A stretch of 64,000 nucleotides of DNA from positions 3,658,001 to 3,722,000 of the forward strand of contig OX467090.1 in assembly GCA_950106755.1 (NCBI GenBank), read 5' to 3'. The notes under the pieces are model-generated. The model was not told the DNA's origin and made no database searches. It was given only the letters and a program-made list of their open reading frames with translations. This stretch comes from Climacium dendroides. Lineage: Eukaryota > Streptophyta > Bryopsida > Hypnales > Climaciaceae. Below are positions 1 through 10,380 of the stretch, in pieces (the stretch's first letter is position 1; every line of letters starts with the position of its first letter). A program made the translations under genes and the position numbers.

Positions 1-1499
1 GTATATATTTTTAAGAAATTTTGTCACTATTTCATGAATAACTTTTTATATGCATTTTTTTAGGTCTCAAATTTTAATGATATGTTATTTTTAATATTGT
101 TTTAATTCTTATTACTTTATTTTTATGGAAATATATTTTTTTTCATAAGAACATAGTACAGTGAGTACTAGCCAAAAACATGCAAAAGTAGAACAAAATT
201 GATAAGTCATTGTCTTGTAAAGTTGCCCAATCACTCACTAACATTTTGAAATTAAATTGAAAATGGTTTCAATTCAATCTTTTGGTGAAATCTCTTTAGA
301 CTTCATTATGAAGTTTTACAAATGGACTAGTTTGTAAATTGTTTTTTTATTTTTTCAAATTAAAATATCAATTTTTTTTTTTTTTTTTTTGAGATTTTGT
401 ACTTTCTACTTGGAAATTTTTTCTATACTTTTCCTTCCTGGTTACCTCTTTTTTACAAGTGCATACATTGCCTCTATTTTATAATTTAAAATATATATTT
501 TTTCATTTAATATTTTTATAGTATTTCCAGAAAAAATCATGAAAAAAGCCAAAATAGAACAAAATCAATCATTTATGTTTACAACAACCTTTGTGATCAA
601 ACCTTATTGTCTTCTAATTCATAATTCAGTGTGATCTAATTGTAGATTTTCATTTTTTAGGTGATTCATAACACATCTAATTTAAGATTGTATAATTTAT
701 TTATTTTTAAATTGAAAAAACTTATCAAATTTTTATTTAAAAAAAAATTAATAAGCAAACTCTAAAAACTCAAAAGTAGCTTTGTATACTTAGGAATTAA
801 TCCCTAAATATCCAAAACATCATATTTTGGTGTTGATTGAACTTTGAAGTTCATTGAAATCTTATCAAATAATATTTTGAATATTTTGGATTTTTTAAAA
901 TAATTTTATTTTTTAAGCATTAATATTTGATTTAAGAAAAAAAAACATTTATGATTTTTCTATTAAAGATTTAGTGCAACAATGTCCATTGCAAAATCTT
1001 GATTTTTTTGGTGTTAGAGGTTCTTTGACATATGCCTCTCCGATACTTAATATACACTAGATCTTGGGGAAAGAATTACATTTGAAATTCATTTAAAAAA
1101 ATTGTAGAATAGATTTTGAGAAGCTATATTTTGATGATGGTTAATTGGTTATGAATGTTATATCCTAGGATTTCATATTTTTCATGACCTAAATTTCAAA
1201 TTTTAAATGTAAACAAAAGATTGAAAGTCTTCACATCACTTTCAGAATTTTAACACTGTCTTTATCAAATATTTTAATCTTTCTATTCATGAGTTATTGT
1301 TGAGTTTTCTTTTCTTATATGACATTGACATAACATGTCTAGTTTGATTTCATGTAGTTACAATTTTTTAAATTGATAAAACTTATCAATACTTCTAACT
1401 CCTTTTTGTTTAGTTTTGAGCAAAATCCAAAAAGCTCAAAAAAGGCCTTGAACTTTTAGGGTTTAAACACATAAGGTAAACCTAGAAATACAAAACCTC
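1..1499. other. AT-rich intergenic tract
   Basis: No gene is supported here. The tract is very AT-rich, with a poly-T run near 370-391. The stretch around 1080-1210 resembles 30570-30700, and 1320-1470 resembles the reverse complement of about 31070-31200, so it is probably old dispersed-repeat sequence of the kind that fills the other AT-rich tracts of this window. Confidence 0.5.
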
Positions 1500-1653
1500 C
1501 TTAATTAGTTCGTTCCAGTGCAGCGCCAGTACTTGAATGTCGATACTGGTTTGGTGGTTGACTCCCTGTAGAAACTTGTGATAGTAATCACAGATGTTCT
1601 GTGCCCCAGATTGATCACACTCAGATTCAGCTCAGAAGTGAGCATCAACATCG

Positions 1654-1916
1654 AACGTCAATTTCGATAAATTGGTGCGCGCAATCTAATTAAAATGGCC
1701 TTGTGAACCCCATCATATATCCAGGGAAGGTGATAATCATGAATTAGGGAGTCGGGATGCAATATGGACTGAAAGTCAGTGTAGTGGTGCACCAATTTGT
1801 GATGAAATGCAATTCGCATACAAACATGGCATAAGAAACCAACGGAAATGTCAAAGAATGACTCACGTCAAAATTGGCTCACGGAATATCACGAATACCG
1901 AATTATAATTGACGTT
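1654..1916. mobile_element. Candidate M2-type foldback element
   Basis: The block is bounded by AACGTCAATT on the left and AATTGACGTT on the right, which are perfect inverted 10-mers. It is absent at the equivalent place in units 3 and 4 (near 15577 and 34595). The terminal sequence resembles that of the M1 elements. No clear target duplication was found, so the exact ends are uncertain. Confidence 0.4.
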
Positions 1917-2310
1917 ATTGATAGAAGAGCCCATGAAATGCAAATTCAACCAACAGACTGAAATCTTTCATGCATATAAGTATATAGTCGATCAAAGTAT
2001 AGAGTGAGCTTCTTCAAAACTGTCAATGGTATTATTGTCAAATCATTGCCACAATGTGTGAACAAAGAATCAAGAACTACTCTAGTCATCTAAAATAAAT
2101 CTGTACAGAGGAACTTTGAGTTCGGAACTCCAGGATGGAAAGTAGTGGAACGATGAGATCTCTCGATCCATGGACCTCCATATATAGCGTGCCAGATAAT
2201 CGAGCTAGCTAGCTATGGCATTTAATAGCAAATGAATTCATTCGTTTAATGCAGACTTTGCACGAAAGAATTGACTGGGTTTTCAATTGAATCTGGAATT
2301 CTTGCCACAG

Positions 2311-2420
2311 CTAAGTAATTTTCGTTAAATTGGCGATATTTCATTACTTTGGTGCGGTTCAGACCGAGCACCCTGAACCCAAAGCCTAATAATATCGCCA
2401 ATTTATAGAAATTGACGTTA
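2311..2420. mobile_element. Small M2-type inverted-repeat element
   Basis: Inverted arms GGCGATATT (2331-2339) and AATATCGCC (2391-2399) lie inside a segment starting 'aattttcgttaaattggcg'. The segment closely resembles 33399-33552 and shares the 'ttcgttaaa-tggcg' terminal phrase with M1. It is probably a short non-autonomous element or a deletion derivative of one. Confidence 0.4.
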
Positions 2421-2481
2421 GTTGCACTTGCCGACAGTCGACGAGGATATCGACAGTTGTCGTGATCCCGAAGAACAAGTT

Positions 2482-2589
2482 TCATTGACGCTTGGAAGGA
2501 GGTCTCCACTTGGAGGAGCCCCCATCCCCCATTGGACTAAACTTGGACGGAGGCCTCCACTTGGACGATCCGTCGCCCATCACTGCCAT
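2482..2589 (-). CDS. GDGG-repeat microprotein, copy 1 (35 aa, two repeats)
   Basis: This is a 35-residue ORF. After MAV it has two copies of a 17-residue block of the form MGDGGSSKWRPPSKxSP and ends in KRQ. The first block has lost one glycine codon (MGDGSSKW) by an in-frame 3-bp deletion, and this copy has two blocks where its paralogs have three. The last block keeps the peptide but uses CCT where other copies use CCG. No signal peptide, membrane segment or known domain is visible, and I do not recognise the family. A TATA sequence lies about 273 nt upstream, but the leader of this copy contains at least two upstream AUGs, which could weaken translation. It may be a weaker or decaying member of the family. 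Confidence 0.5.
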   Translation of the reverse strand: MAVMGDGSSKWRPPSKFSPMGDGGSSKWRPPSKRQ

Positions 2590-2861
2590 AGCAATTTGCT
2601 CGCTCTCTGAGGACTCAGTGGACTTCTGAAGCTCTCGGGAAGTGCCGCCACGCTGTAAGCTTGGATCAGTTAAATCTTTCAGTTCTTAGAAAGAAATCAA
2701 TGCGTCTCTGACTGAGTGTGTGCATATAGTGTCAAATTGGAGAGTCAGGTGCAAGTCCTCTATATCAATTGCTAAAGCGTCTTCAGATTGAGAGGATAGG
2801 TCACCCAGCTGAGATTGTTGAGGAAGAATGAATGCTTGTTTCATTCTCTAGCTGTACTGCT

Positions 2862-2885
2862 CTTTTATATGTTCCGTCAGCGGAC
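2862..2885 (-). promoter_or_regulatory. TATA box and GTCCGC element of copy 1
   Basis: The minus strand reads ATATAAAAGA at 2870-2861, a good plant TATA box. A GTCCGC hexamer lies at 2885-2880, about 10 bp further upstream. The same hexamer occurs, usually twice, just upstream of the TATA position in the other three minus-strand copies. Its role as a factor-binding site is inference. Confidence 0.5.
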
Positions 2886-3528
2886 GACTTCAAGGACCAG
2901 AAGTTGTTCAAGCGCATGCAGCTTGAGATGGCGTTCAAAGGATGTGCGTAGTCTGACAGTGATAGATTTTGTATTCATGTAGACCAGCGCCCGGCGAGGG
3001 CAACGCGATGTATCCTCAAATGATCGAAAGCCCAAATCTGCAAGCCATACTAAGGTAGAACTATCCATTACCACACAGATTTGCTATCTAGGTACTTTGG
3101 GGAAGCTATTTCCCAGCTCTCATATTTTTCAGAGATTGAATTGTTTGAGAGAAGTCAATTGCAAAAAGAATGAAGACATTCCAACTAAAATTGAATTTTT
3201 TCTGATTTTGCAAAGCTGAAATGTAAAACTGTGAGTAGACCTTTGTTGAAGCATGACCAGACCATTGTTAAAGCGTGGGCTGATGTGTCCGCTCCCCAAG
3301 TGCATTGTCATCATGACGAAGGATTAATAAGATTGTGGTAATAGATGGGTTAGTGACAAAAATGGGAGGAACCTGTAGGTGGCGGAATTGGATAAATGGT
3401 GGTAACTATTGGGTAGTTCCACCTTAGTTGACAGCGGAAGTTACTTGGAAGAGGAGCAGGGTGGGTTTCATAGGAAAGTGAGATGAAACTTCCAAATTGA
3501 CAGTTATTTCTAGTTGGTCAAATTGGTT

Positions 3529-3642
3529 AGACATTTTTTTTTGACACAAGTAAAGGGGGGACCTTTACTGCGACGAAACAAAACAGAAGCCCAGCCGCAA
3601 GCGGACTGGTAGTTGCAAGTAACAAAGGTCAGAGACATTTTT
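3529..3642 (-). mobile_element. Short poly-A-tailed retroposon fragment with target duplication
   Basis: A 94-bp insert (3539-3632) is flanked by AGACATTTTT on both sides (3529-3538, 3633-3642). On the minus strand it ends in a poly-A run, the signature of target-primed reverse transcription. It is probably a 5'-truncated LINE or a SINE. The same place in unit 2 lacks the insert. Confidence 0.6.
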
Positions 3643-3850
3643 GACTTACCTGGGTAATTCCACTGCCGTCAATTAACCGTACCAGCTAGGTACTGCTGCA
3701 TGATGAAGTAAAATTCCTCGGCGGGGTCCCGCTGCGAGCATCACGTGCGTCAGCATGCGCACCTGTGGAAGACCTTTCCGGGCTCTGGAACGATCAGGTG
3801 AAGACCTTGGGCTGTAACCGTAGAAAAAAGAGCAGGAGCAAATAACGTCA

Positions 3851-4368
3851 ATTTCGTTACCACTCTAACGTCGCTGCCGACACTAAAGGTATGTGCACAT
3901 GTGGACTTGGCAAGCGTTCTTTGAAGTGATGGTACATGAATTTTTCGGTAGGTGTTCAGACCTTCGTTCCTTTGTAACCGTTGAACCTACTTGGCTGAAG
4001 TCTTAGCACGGGGTCAGAATGGTATTTACCAGAGAGAAGTCAAGGACAATTCATAACTCTCTAAAATTGCAGGCTGTAGTTATATAAGTTCAAATCTCTC
4101 AATTTTGTAGATTCTAGGGTACAGACAACGGTCTTTCATAATACAAGGAGATTGGAGCAATTATATAACATTGCCAAAGGGATTCAATGAACTACCTCAC
4201 TTGTTTCAAGAACCAATCATATTTCAAATAAGAAGGTGAGAAGAGAAACTCTTTATATAGATATGGGGTGGTAGTAGGTAATATAAACTATATATGATAT
4301 GTAAATTAGAATTAGTAAGAGTTTAAACACTCATAGTTAAATTAAAAGTAGGGATTGAGTTCAAAAAA
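3851..4368. other. Intergenic, no gene recognised
   Basis: The start still has island-like base composition and includes another AACGTCAATTTCG phrase at about 3845, resembling an M2 terminus. The rest grades into AT-rich sequence. No ORF here looks real. Confidence 0.4.
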
Positions 4369-4711
4369 GAATTTTAGACCTTATTTAAGTATAGTAGAAT
4401 ATTTTTTTCAAAATATTTTTGATAAGAAAAGTTGTGAAATCAAGTTAAAATTCATCTCCAAAAATTTGTTTGTAAATTTGATCCTTCAATCAAAAGTTAT
4501 GAATAAATTTCAAAGAGGAGTTAGATGGGACATTTTTTTTGATATTTTCAAACATCCTCTTTGAAATTCTATTCATTACTTTTGATTGAAGAATCAAATT
4601 TATAAATGGATTTTTGGATATGAAATTTAAACGTGTTTACCAACTTTTTTTAGTTCAAAGTTTTTTGAATTTTTTTATTTAATTTTGTGTCTAAATGAGG
4701 TCTAAAATTAT
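4369..4711. mobile_element. M3 foldback element, copy a (about 340 bp)
   Basis: The left end GAATTTTAGACCTTATTTAA is matched in reverse complement by the right end (ATTTTAGACCTCATTTAGAC read inward), and the two halves fold on each other through much of their length. A second copy of nearly the same length lies at 23977-24319. There is no coding capacity, and no target duplication was confirmed. Confidence 0.55.
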
Positions 4712-4734
4712 AATTCACACATAATTTTACATTT

Positions 4735-5031
4735 ATGGACAATTTTGTTAAAATGGTGAAATTCCTCTACTTTGGCAGTTTTTATAGTTTAGAATGAGTG
4801 GTTTGAAATGTACAAACATCATAGATGTTTGAAATCTATGTTTGTGTTAGATGTCACTTTTACAATTCAACGCAAGCAGTTTGAAATCTATTATAATCAT
4901 AGATTTTTTAAATCTATAAAAATCCAAGATTCCTGAAAACTTTATTTGTCTTAGATGTCACTTTTATAATTGCGAGCAGGTAGTCAAAAAAAGGGAACAT
5001 GGAATACCTCCATTTTAATGAAATTTTCCAT
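4735..5031 (+). mobile_element. M1 MITE copy a
   Basis: The ends ATGGACAATTTTGTTAAAAT and (inverted) ATGGAAAATTTCATTAAAAT define a 297-bp copy. The flanking 4-mers (ATTT, CCAC) do not match, so this is an older or altered insertion. Confidence 0.65.
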
Positions 5032-5141
5032 CCACCTATTTCCAAAACTAAAAAAACTTTGAAATGGATATGATATTATGATATATAAAATACATATGGA
5101 ATATATAGGTACATATAAATATGATATATAGAATATTAGTG

Positions 5142-5145
<4 letters not shown>

Positions 5146-5195
<50 letters not shown>
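5146..5195. repeat. (TA)n microsatellite
   Basis: A nearly pure TA dinucleotide run of about 50 bp inside AT-rich sequence, followed by T-rich low-complexity sequence to about 5250. Confidence 0.9.
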
Positions 5196-5198
<3 letters not shown>

Positions 5199-5291
5199 AT
5201 TTATTTATTTATTTTATTTTTTAAAAAAATTTAAATTTTTTTTTTTTTGATACAATACGATATGTGGGATACAAATATAGGTATGAGATAT

Positions 5292-5614
5292 ATGAGGAAT
5301 TTCGTTAAAATGGCGGCATTCCCTGTGCCATTTTCAGATTGTCTACTTTGAATTGTAAAAGTGACATCTAGGACAGGTATAGTTTTTAGGAATTTTGGAC
5401 TCATATAGATTTATAAAAATCTATGTCTATTATAGATTTCAGATTGCATCATCTGAATTGTAAAAAAGAAACCTAGTACAGTTGTAGATTTCACACATTT
5501 AAGAGTGGTATAGATTTTAGACATCTAGAACAGTTGTACACTTCAGACCACCTGCCCTGAACTGTAAAAACTGCCAAAGTAGTGGAATTTCGCCATTTTA
5601 ACAAAATTGCCCAT
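5292..5614 (-). mobile_element. M1 MITE copy b, with ATAT target duplication
   Basis: A 323-bp full-length copy between direct repeats ATAT (5288-5291, 5615-5618). The left terminus is the 'GGCGGCATTCC' end and the right is the 'GGAATTTCGCC' end, so it is inverted relative to copy a. Confidence 0.8.
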
Positions 5615-5639
5615 ATATGAAATATGAAATTACATACTG

Positions 5640-5944
5640 ATGGCCAATTTCGTTACAATGGCAAAATTTCTTTACTTTGATAGTTTTTACAATTCAGAGT
5701 GGGCGATTTGAAGTGTACAAACATCCTAGATGTACAAATTCTATACCATTATTAGGTGTTTGAAATCTATAATTGTAATAGATGTTGCTTTCACAATTTA
5801 GAGTGGGCGTCCTGAAATCTATAGTACTCATAAATTTCTTAAATCTATAAAAGTCCAAGATTCCTGAAAACTATACCTATCCTAGATGTCACTTTCAGAA
5901 CGGGCGGTCTGAAACTGGCAAATGGAATGCCGCCATTTGCCCAT
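5640..5944 (+). mobile_element. M1 MITE copy c, right end trimmed
   Basis: A 305-bp copy. The right terminal repeat lacks the TTAACGAAAT segment and passes directly from 'cgccattt' to 'gcccat'. It lies only 25 bp from copy b. No matching target duplication was seen. Confidence 0.7.
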
Positions 5945-6927
5945 AAATTGCCAAACTCCGAGCAATGAATAATAGACACTCCTATCGTCCTATCATCAGA
6001 AAGCAAATTGTCTGCATGTTTGCTAAAATCTCTTGTTGCTCCTTCTGATTGTCTAGCAACCGATCATAATTGGAGTTTGGAGGCTGCTATTTATAACTAA
6101 AGCACTGAAGTAGTGAAGTTGAATGTATGCCAAGCGCTTAAGCGAGGGCATATGTAATGGCTAACCAGGGCTTATAGCTGATCCATTAGGAGTTGGAAGT
6201 TACACTGACTGTTTCGAAATAGATCTTCTTTCATTTGTGAGTCACCAAGGGTCCAAGGGTAAACCTGAGGGGAAGATATTCTGGAATGTTCAGTTCATTC
6301 CACGATAATGCCTTATTTGAATGTCGTTACTGGCATGGTTCCCCAATAGGGTTTTAGTAGTCAATCGTGAAAATCATGTTAATAGATCTCATTTGCCCCC
6401 GATCAGATTCAGCTCACAAGTAAGCGCCAACATTGACGCACATGATCGAATCGCATATTCAAGTAATGAAGTACTCTGAAGTCTTTCATGCAGTATATAC
6501 TATTGTTGTATAAGGTGTCCAACGAGTGTCTGATCAGCTTGAAAGCTGTGGTATTAATTTCAAGTCGTTAATTGTCACATTGCGAGAACAAAGAATCAGG
6601 AACTGCTCTAGTCATCTGAAATGAATCTGTATTAGCTAAGACGAAGTTTGAGTTCCGAGCTCAAAGATTGTAACTATTGGAATGCATGACCTAGATCACA
6701 GAGCATCATACTTTCCATATTCTGCCGGATGAGCTAACTAGCTGGGGTATTCCATGGAATGCGCTCTCTACAGTTCAAGAACTTATCTCAAGAAAGGAAT
6801 AACAATTGACCCCGCCCGGAATTGGCCGAGTTTATCAAATGAAGCTAGAATTCTTGCCTCGTTCAGCTGCTTTCGTATACAGTCGACGATGATCTCGAGC
6901 AGTTATCACGATCCACACGTGCTAGTT

Positions 6928-7089
6928 TCATTGACGCCTCGACGGAGGTCTCCACTTGGAGGAGCCGCCATCCCCCATGGGACTAGACTTGGACGGAGGT
7001 CTCCACTTCGACGATCCTCCATCGCCCATGGGAGAAGTCTTCGACGGAGGTTTCCATTTCGATGATCCCCCATCGCCCATCACGGTCAT
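6928..7089 (-). CDS. GDGG-repeat microprotein, copy 2 (53 aa, three repeats)
   Basis: A 53-residue protein: MTV, then three tandem 17-residue blocks MGDGGSSKW(K/R)PPSKxSP, ending RRQ. It differs from copies 3 and 4 in the first block by one conservative change (WKPP for WRPP, AGA to AAA) and by silent changes (TCA for TCG, AAA for AAG). It is basic and rich in Gly, Ser and Pro, with a single Trp per block. No signal peptide or membrane segment is visible. The ATG follows a leader of about 260 nt that holds one upstream AUG (a 22-codon uORF opening near 7253). The function is unknown. Other frames over this stretch are open but do not keep their amino acids between paralogs. Confidence 0.6.
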   Translation of the reverse strand: MTVMGDGGSSKWKPPSKTSPMGDGGSSKWRPPSKSSPMGDGGSSKWRPPSRRQ

Positions 7090-7348
7090 TTTAGTAAGCC
7101 CTCCGAGGACTTAATTAATTAGACTTTTGAAGTTCACAGGAAAGTGCTAGCGCTGGCGCTCTGTAAGCTTAGATCAGCTAGATCAATTCTCAGAAAGTAT
7201 GCCTCTCGGATGGATCAGAAGGTGGGCAATTAAATTGGAGACCTGGGTGTACATTCGATGTATCACTTTCTGCAGCGAAATCAGATTTGATTGATCGATA
7301 ACTCAGATGAGATAGTTACGTTGTGGAGAATGATTGTGAGATATATGC

Positions 7349-7410
7349 CCTTTTAAACGTTCTGATTCAAGTGCAGCGAGCTCTGTTCAATTGACGCGGA
7401 CATTGTCCGC
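7349..7410 (-). promoter_or_regulatory. TATA-like box and GCGGAC palindrome of copy 2
   Basis: TTTAAAAG lies at 7356-7349 on the minus strand. Upstream of it is an inverted pair GCGGAC (7396-7401) and GTCCGC (7405-7410), spaced by 3 bp. The hexamer is the one seen in the other copies, here palindromic instead of directly repeated. Confidence 0.45.
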
Positions 7411-8217
7411 GGGCGCCTGAACTTGATAGACCAAGGTTAGAGCGAACGCCGCTCGATCGAGAATCGAAATTACATTCAAAGGAAGTAGGTCACCTGACGT
7501 CAGCAACAAGGGAGAATATTTGCGTTGAAGGCCGCCGGCGAGAACAACGCGAAGTACGCGATGTGTCGTCCGACGAAGACCCGAAGTATTTGCCGTTAAT
7601 TAGTTCCAGTTGACAGGCGAACTATCTTCCTCCGAGTTGGAAGTCAGAGCAGTCCTAGGCGGTGTACGTAAATTATCATTTCCAAGGAAGATTCAATTCG
7701 ACGTACGGTACGGTCTCTATTATATTATTTGATCAATTTGACAGTTACGAAGAGCAGTTGGTCAATTTGGTCCACAGACACTTCGATCACACAATTGATT
7801 AGTTTCTGAAGTGATGTGTCGCCCGTCACCCGGCCCACTCCTGAACTGCTGCCATTGATGGGGACGAAACTTTTTCTTGGCGGGGTCCCGCTTCCGACAT
7901 CACGGGCGTCAGCATGCGCAGCTGTCGAAGACTTACTCGGTTTTCCGGGAGACCATGAGTGCGACCTTGGAAGACGACCTTGGAGGACAATAGTCGTATT
8001 TCTACCTGCACTAAATAAATTAAAATACTGTGACTTCGTTTACTTAATTTTTGTCGCAAACGCTAAATAATAAGATTATTCTTATGGTCTGCTCACCAGT
8101 GTTCAGGGTATTTGAAAAGTACAGAGCCTGGTTTTTTCTCTATTTTTAACTTTAAATAAAAAATTTATAGATTTTTTCACCAATTTTTTTTAATCTTTTA
8201 AAATTGTACTTGGTTTT

Positions 8218-8521
8218 ATAGGCAATTTCGTTAAAATGGCAAAATTTCGCTACTTTGGCAGTTTTTAGAGTTTAAAGCGGGCGGTCTAAAGTGTACAAAC
8301 TTCTTAGATGTCTAAAATTTATACCATTATTAGATCTACATTTGTGCTAGATATTGCTTTTACAATTTAGATTGTACAATCTGAAATCTATACTAGTCAT
8401 AGATTTCTTAAATTTATAAAAGTCCAAAATTCTTGAAAACTATTTTTATCCTAAATATCACTTTAAATGGGCGGTCTGAAAATGGCACATAGAATGCTAC
8501 CATTTTAATGAAATTTCCCAT
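8218..8521 (+). mobile_element. M1 MITE copy d, with TTTT target duplication
   Basis: A 304-bp copy flanked by TTTT (8214-8217, 8522-8525). The left terminus begins ATAGGCAATTTCG instead of ATGGGC. The TTTT duplication is weak evidence alone because the flank is T-rich. Confidence 0.75.
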
Positions 8522-8566
8522 TTTTCTTCAAAATTCCACTAGCTAACAATGAACTAATCAACGATT

Positions 8567-8972
8567 CTAGATGTCACTTTTACAATTATGGGGAATTTCG
8601 TTAAAATGGCGGCATTCCATGTGCCATTTTCAGACCACTTGTTCTGAATTGTAAAAATGGCATCTAGGACAGGTATAGTTTTTATGAATCTTGGACTTTT
8701 ATAGACTTAAGAAATCTATGACATTTATAGATTTCATATTGCACAATCTGAATTGTAAAAGTGACATCTATCACAGCTGTAGATTTCTCACATCTAAGAA
8801 AGCTATAAATTTTAGACATCTAAAACGTTTGTACACTTCAGACCATCCGCTCTGAACTGTAAAAACTGCCAAAGTAGCGGAATTTCGCCATTTTAACGAA
8901 ATTGCCCATAATTCAGAGCAGTTGGTCTGAAAATGGCACATGGAATGCCGCCATTTTAAGGAAATTTCTCAT
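8567..8972 (+). mobile_element. M1 MITE copy e, 5'-truncated and split by copy f
   Basis: The right part of an M1 element (from the 'tagatgtcacttttacaatt' segment to a degenerate terminus at 8972), interrupted at 8588-8909 by another M1. The AATT at the break is duplicated, which marks it as the target of the inner insertion. Confidence 0.7.
8588..8909 (-). mobile_element. M1 MITE copy f, nested in copy e
   Basis: A 322-bp full-length copy with AATT duplicated at both sides (8584-8587, 8910-8913). The sequence joins the outer M1 copy exactly when this insert and one AATT are removed. Confidence 0.85.
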
Positions 8973-8989
8973 AAACGTATCCGCTGAGT

Positions 8990-10380
8990 CTTCTCATTCA
9001 GCGTGAAGAGCGAAGAGGGATGGGAATCCGAAAATGAATTAAAAAAAACTGAGGTGCCCTTGAAGATCATGAGGTTTGACCGGCGTTTTTGCAACGTTGA
9101 CTTCAGAGGGCAGGTGCGATGTTGTGCACAAAGCATGTCCTATCGACCATGCAAATGGTCGGAAAAATAAAAGGGAAATTGTAGTGCGCAGGGGATGTCG
9201 ACAAGAAAGAGTCAGTGATTCATGAACGCTTTATGAAGATACAGAATTCTGTAGGTCTTGCAATGAACGTACCTTCGAGCAGAATGGAAGAACGTGACCT
9301 TTGCATCTGCCCCACTGAAATGCCACAGGTGCTCGATGGGGAATACGCGAGCTCCTGTGCTGGTAGCCCATGCACACAGCTGGATTGCTGGAAGTGCCGA
9401 AGTCAAAGAAATATTATGAAATGCGAAATTGCTGATGTCAGGTATCGACCTGCGCCACATTCTCGCCGTCCTCGGAGTTCGAATTCCCACATTCTTGAGC
9501 GGTGAAACCGCGCTTCACCAGAGAAATTGTGAGACGTCGACGCACAATTCTCCTGTGCTATGACCGCAACAAAGTGCCATGTGGCATTCCCATGTATGAA
9601 CTGATATTCTTTACGCACTCCAAGAGAGTGCTGAAATTATTAAGTAATGTCGAAACTACCTGCCCACATTTTCTCTCGTGTACACGTCAGCGATGATGGA
9701 ACAGCCCTTCCCGACTGCCCTGCTAACTTGTTTGGCCCAAACAAGGACTAAAGTAAAGTATTCTCACCCAGGGCACAGAAAATTTTGAGCAGAACTATAT
9801 ATGTTGCACTTCAATCATTTCTCTTCCGCATGTTCTTTCTGAAGCACTTGCTGTCAACACTCATCGATAGCAAACTTCTGTCGGAACTTGCGAAAAAAAT
9901 AGATGATTGAAATTTCGTAATTCTCCGTCGCCTGTGACTCCTCGACTCTACATAGTCCACATGGACGTCGGACCGCTTAGAGCATTACCACCCGCCTTGC
10001 AAAATGCAAGCCCGATCTGGCCCTGCAAAAGGCGGGTGGTGAAGGGCTGCCCCACTTTTGACCCATGGCCTGTTAACAGGCCAGTGATTGCTTACCCACA
10101 CGTCGGAGGACTAGAGGTGAAAATTACTCAAATGTGGAGGTGAAGTTGCGGAAAGCTTTGTCACATGCTGCTTTGTCAGCCACAAAGAGGTTGAAACCCA
10201 TACCTGAAAAACTACGCAATTCTTAGGCCACACTCCATTTTCCAAGTCGGCCTTTTAAGAAGTCACCCCCCTTGTGGGAGGAGTGGGGTAGTTTTGTCAA
10301 CGCCAGCTAAGAGGCCATCCTCCACACAGTTCTAGCCATCCATTTTGGCAACCGCGTAGGAATGCTCTTAGGGGTTAATA
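8990..10380. other. GC-richer island without a recognised gene
   Basis: Base composition rises here compared with the flanks. Overlapping open frames exist on both strands around 9212-9505 but I recognise no domain. A possible donor (AAG followed by GTACGT on the minus strand, near 9278) hints at an exon, without support from homology. The island could hold a decayed gene. Confidence 0.3.
9987..10040. repeat. 54-bp hairpin
   Basis: ACCACCCGCCTT (9987-9998) and AAGGCGGGTGGT (10029-10040) are perfect inverted 12-mers around a 30-bp loop that itself contains TTGCAAAATGCAA. It is probably the remains of a small foldback element. Confidence 0.5.

Larger units (their letters stand above)
1500..3850 (-). 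repeat. Duplicated unit 1 carrying the GDGG-peptide gene
   Basis: This block is a diverged copy of the units at about 5985-7990, 15130-17430 and 34180-36130. Shared landmarks, in plus-strand order, are a stretch ending in a 'cagattcagctcagaagtgag'-like segment, the GDGG-peptide coding repeats, the 5' leader, a TATA region and an upstream block with the phrase 'gcgtcagcatgcgca'. It is the most decayed of the four. It carries private insertions: a 263-bp candidate foldback element at 1654-1916, another at 2311-2420, and a 94-bp poly-A-tailed retroposon at 3539-3632. Confidence 0.7.
5985..7990 (-). repeat. Duplicated unit 2 carrying the GDGG-peptide gene
   Basis: Homologous to units 1, 3 and 4 over the coding repeats, the leader, the GTCCGC/TATA region and the upstream block (for example 'tcggcggggtcccgct' and 'gcgtcagcatgcgcagctgt'). 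Compared with units 3 and 4 it has no MITE inside the 3' part. The upstream block contains a perfect TGACGTCA-type palindrome (CTGACGTCAG) near 7496. Confidence 0.7.
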
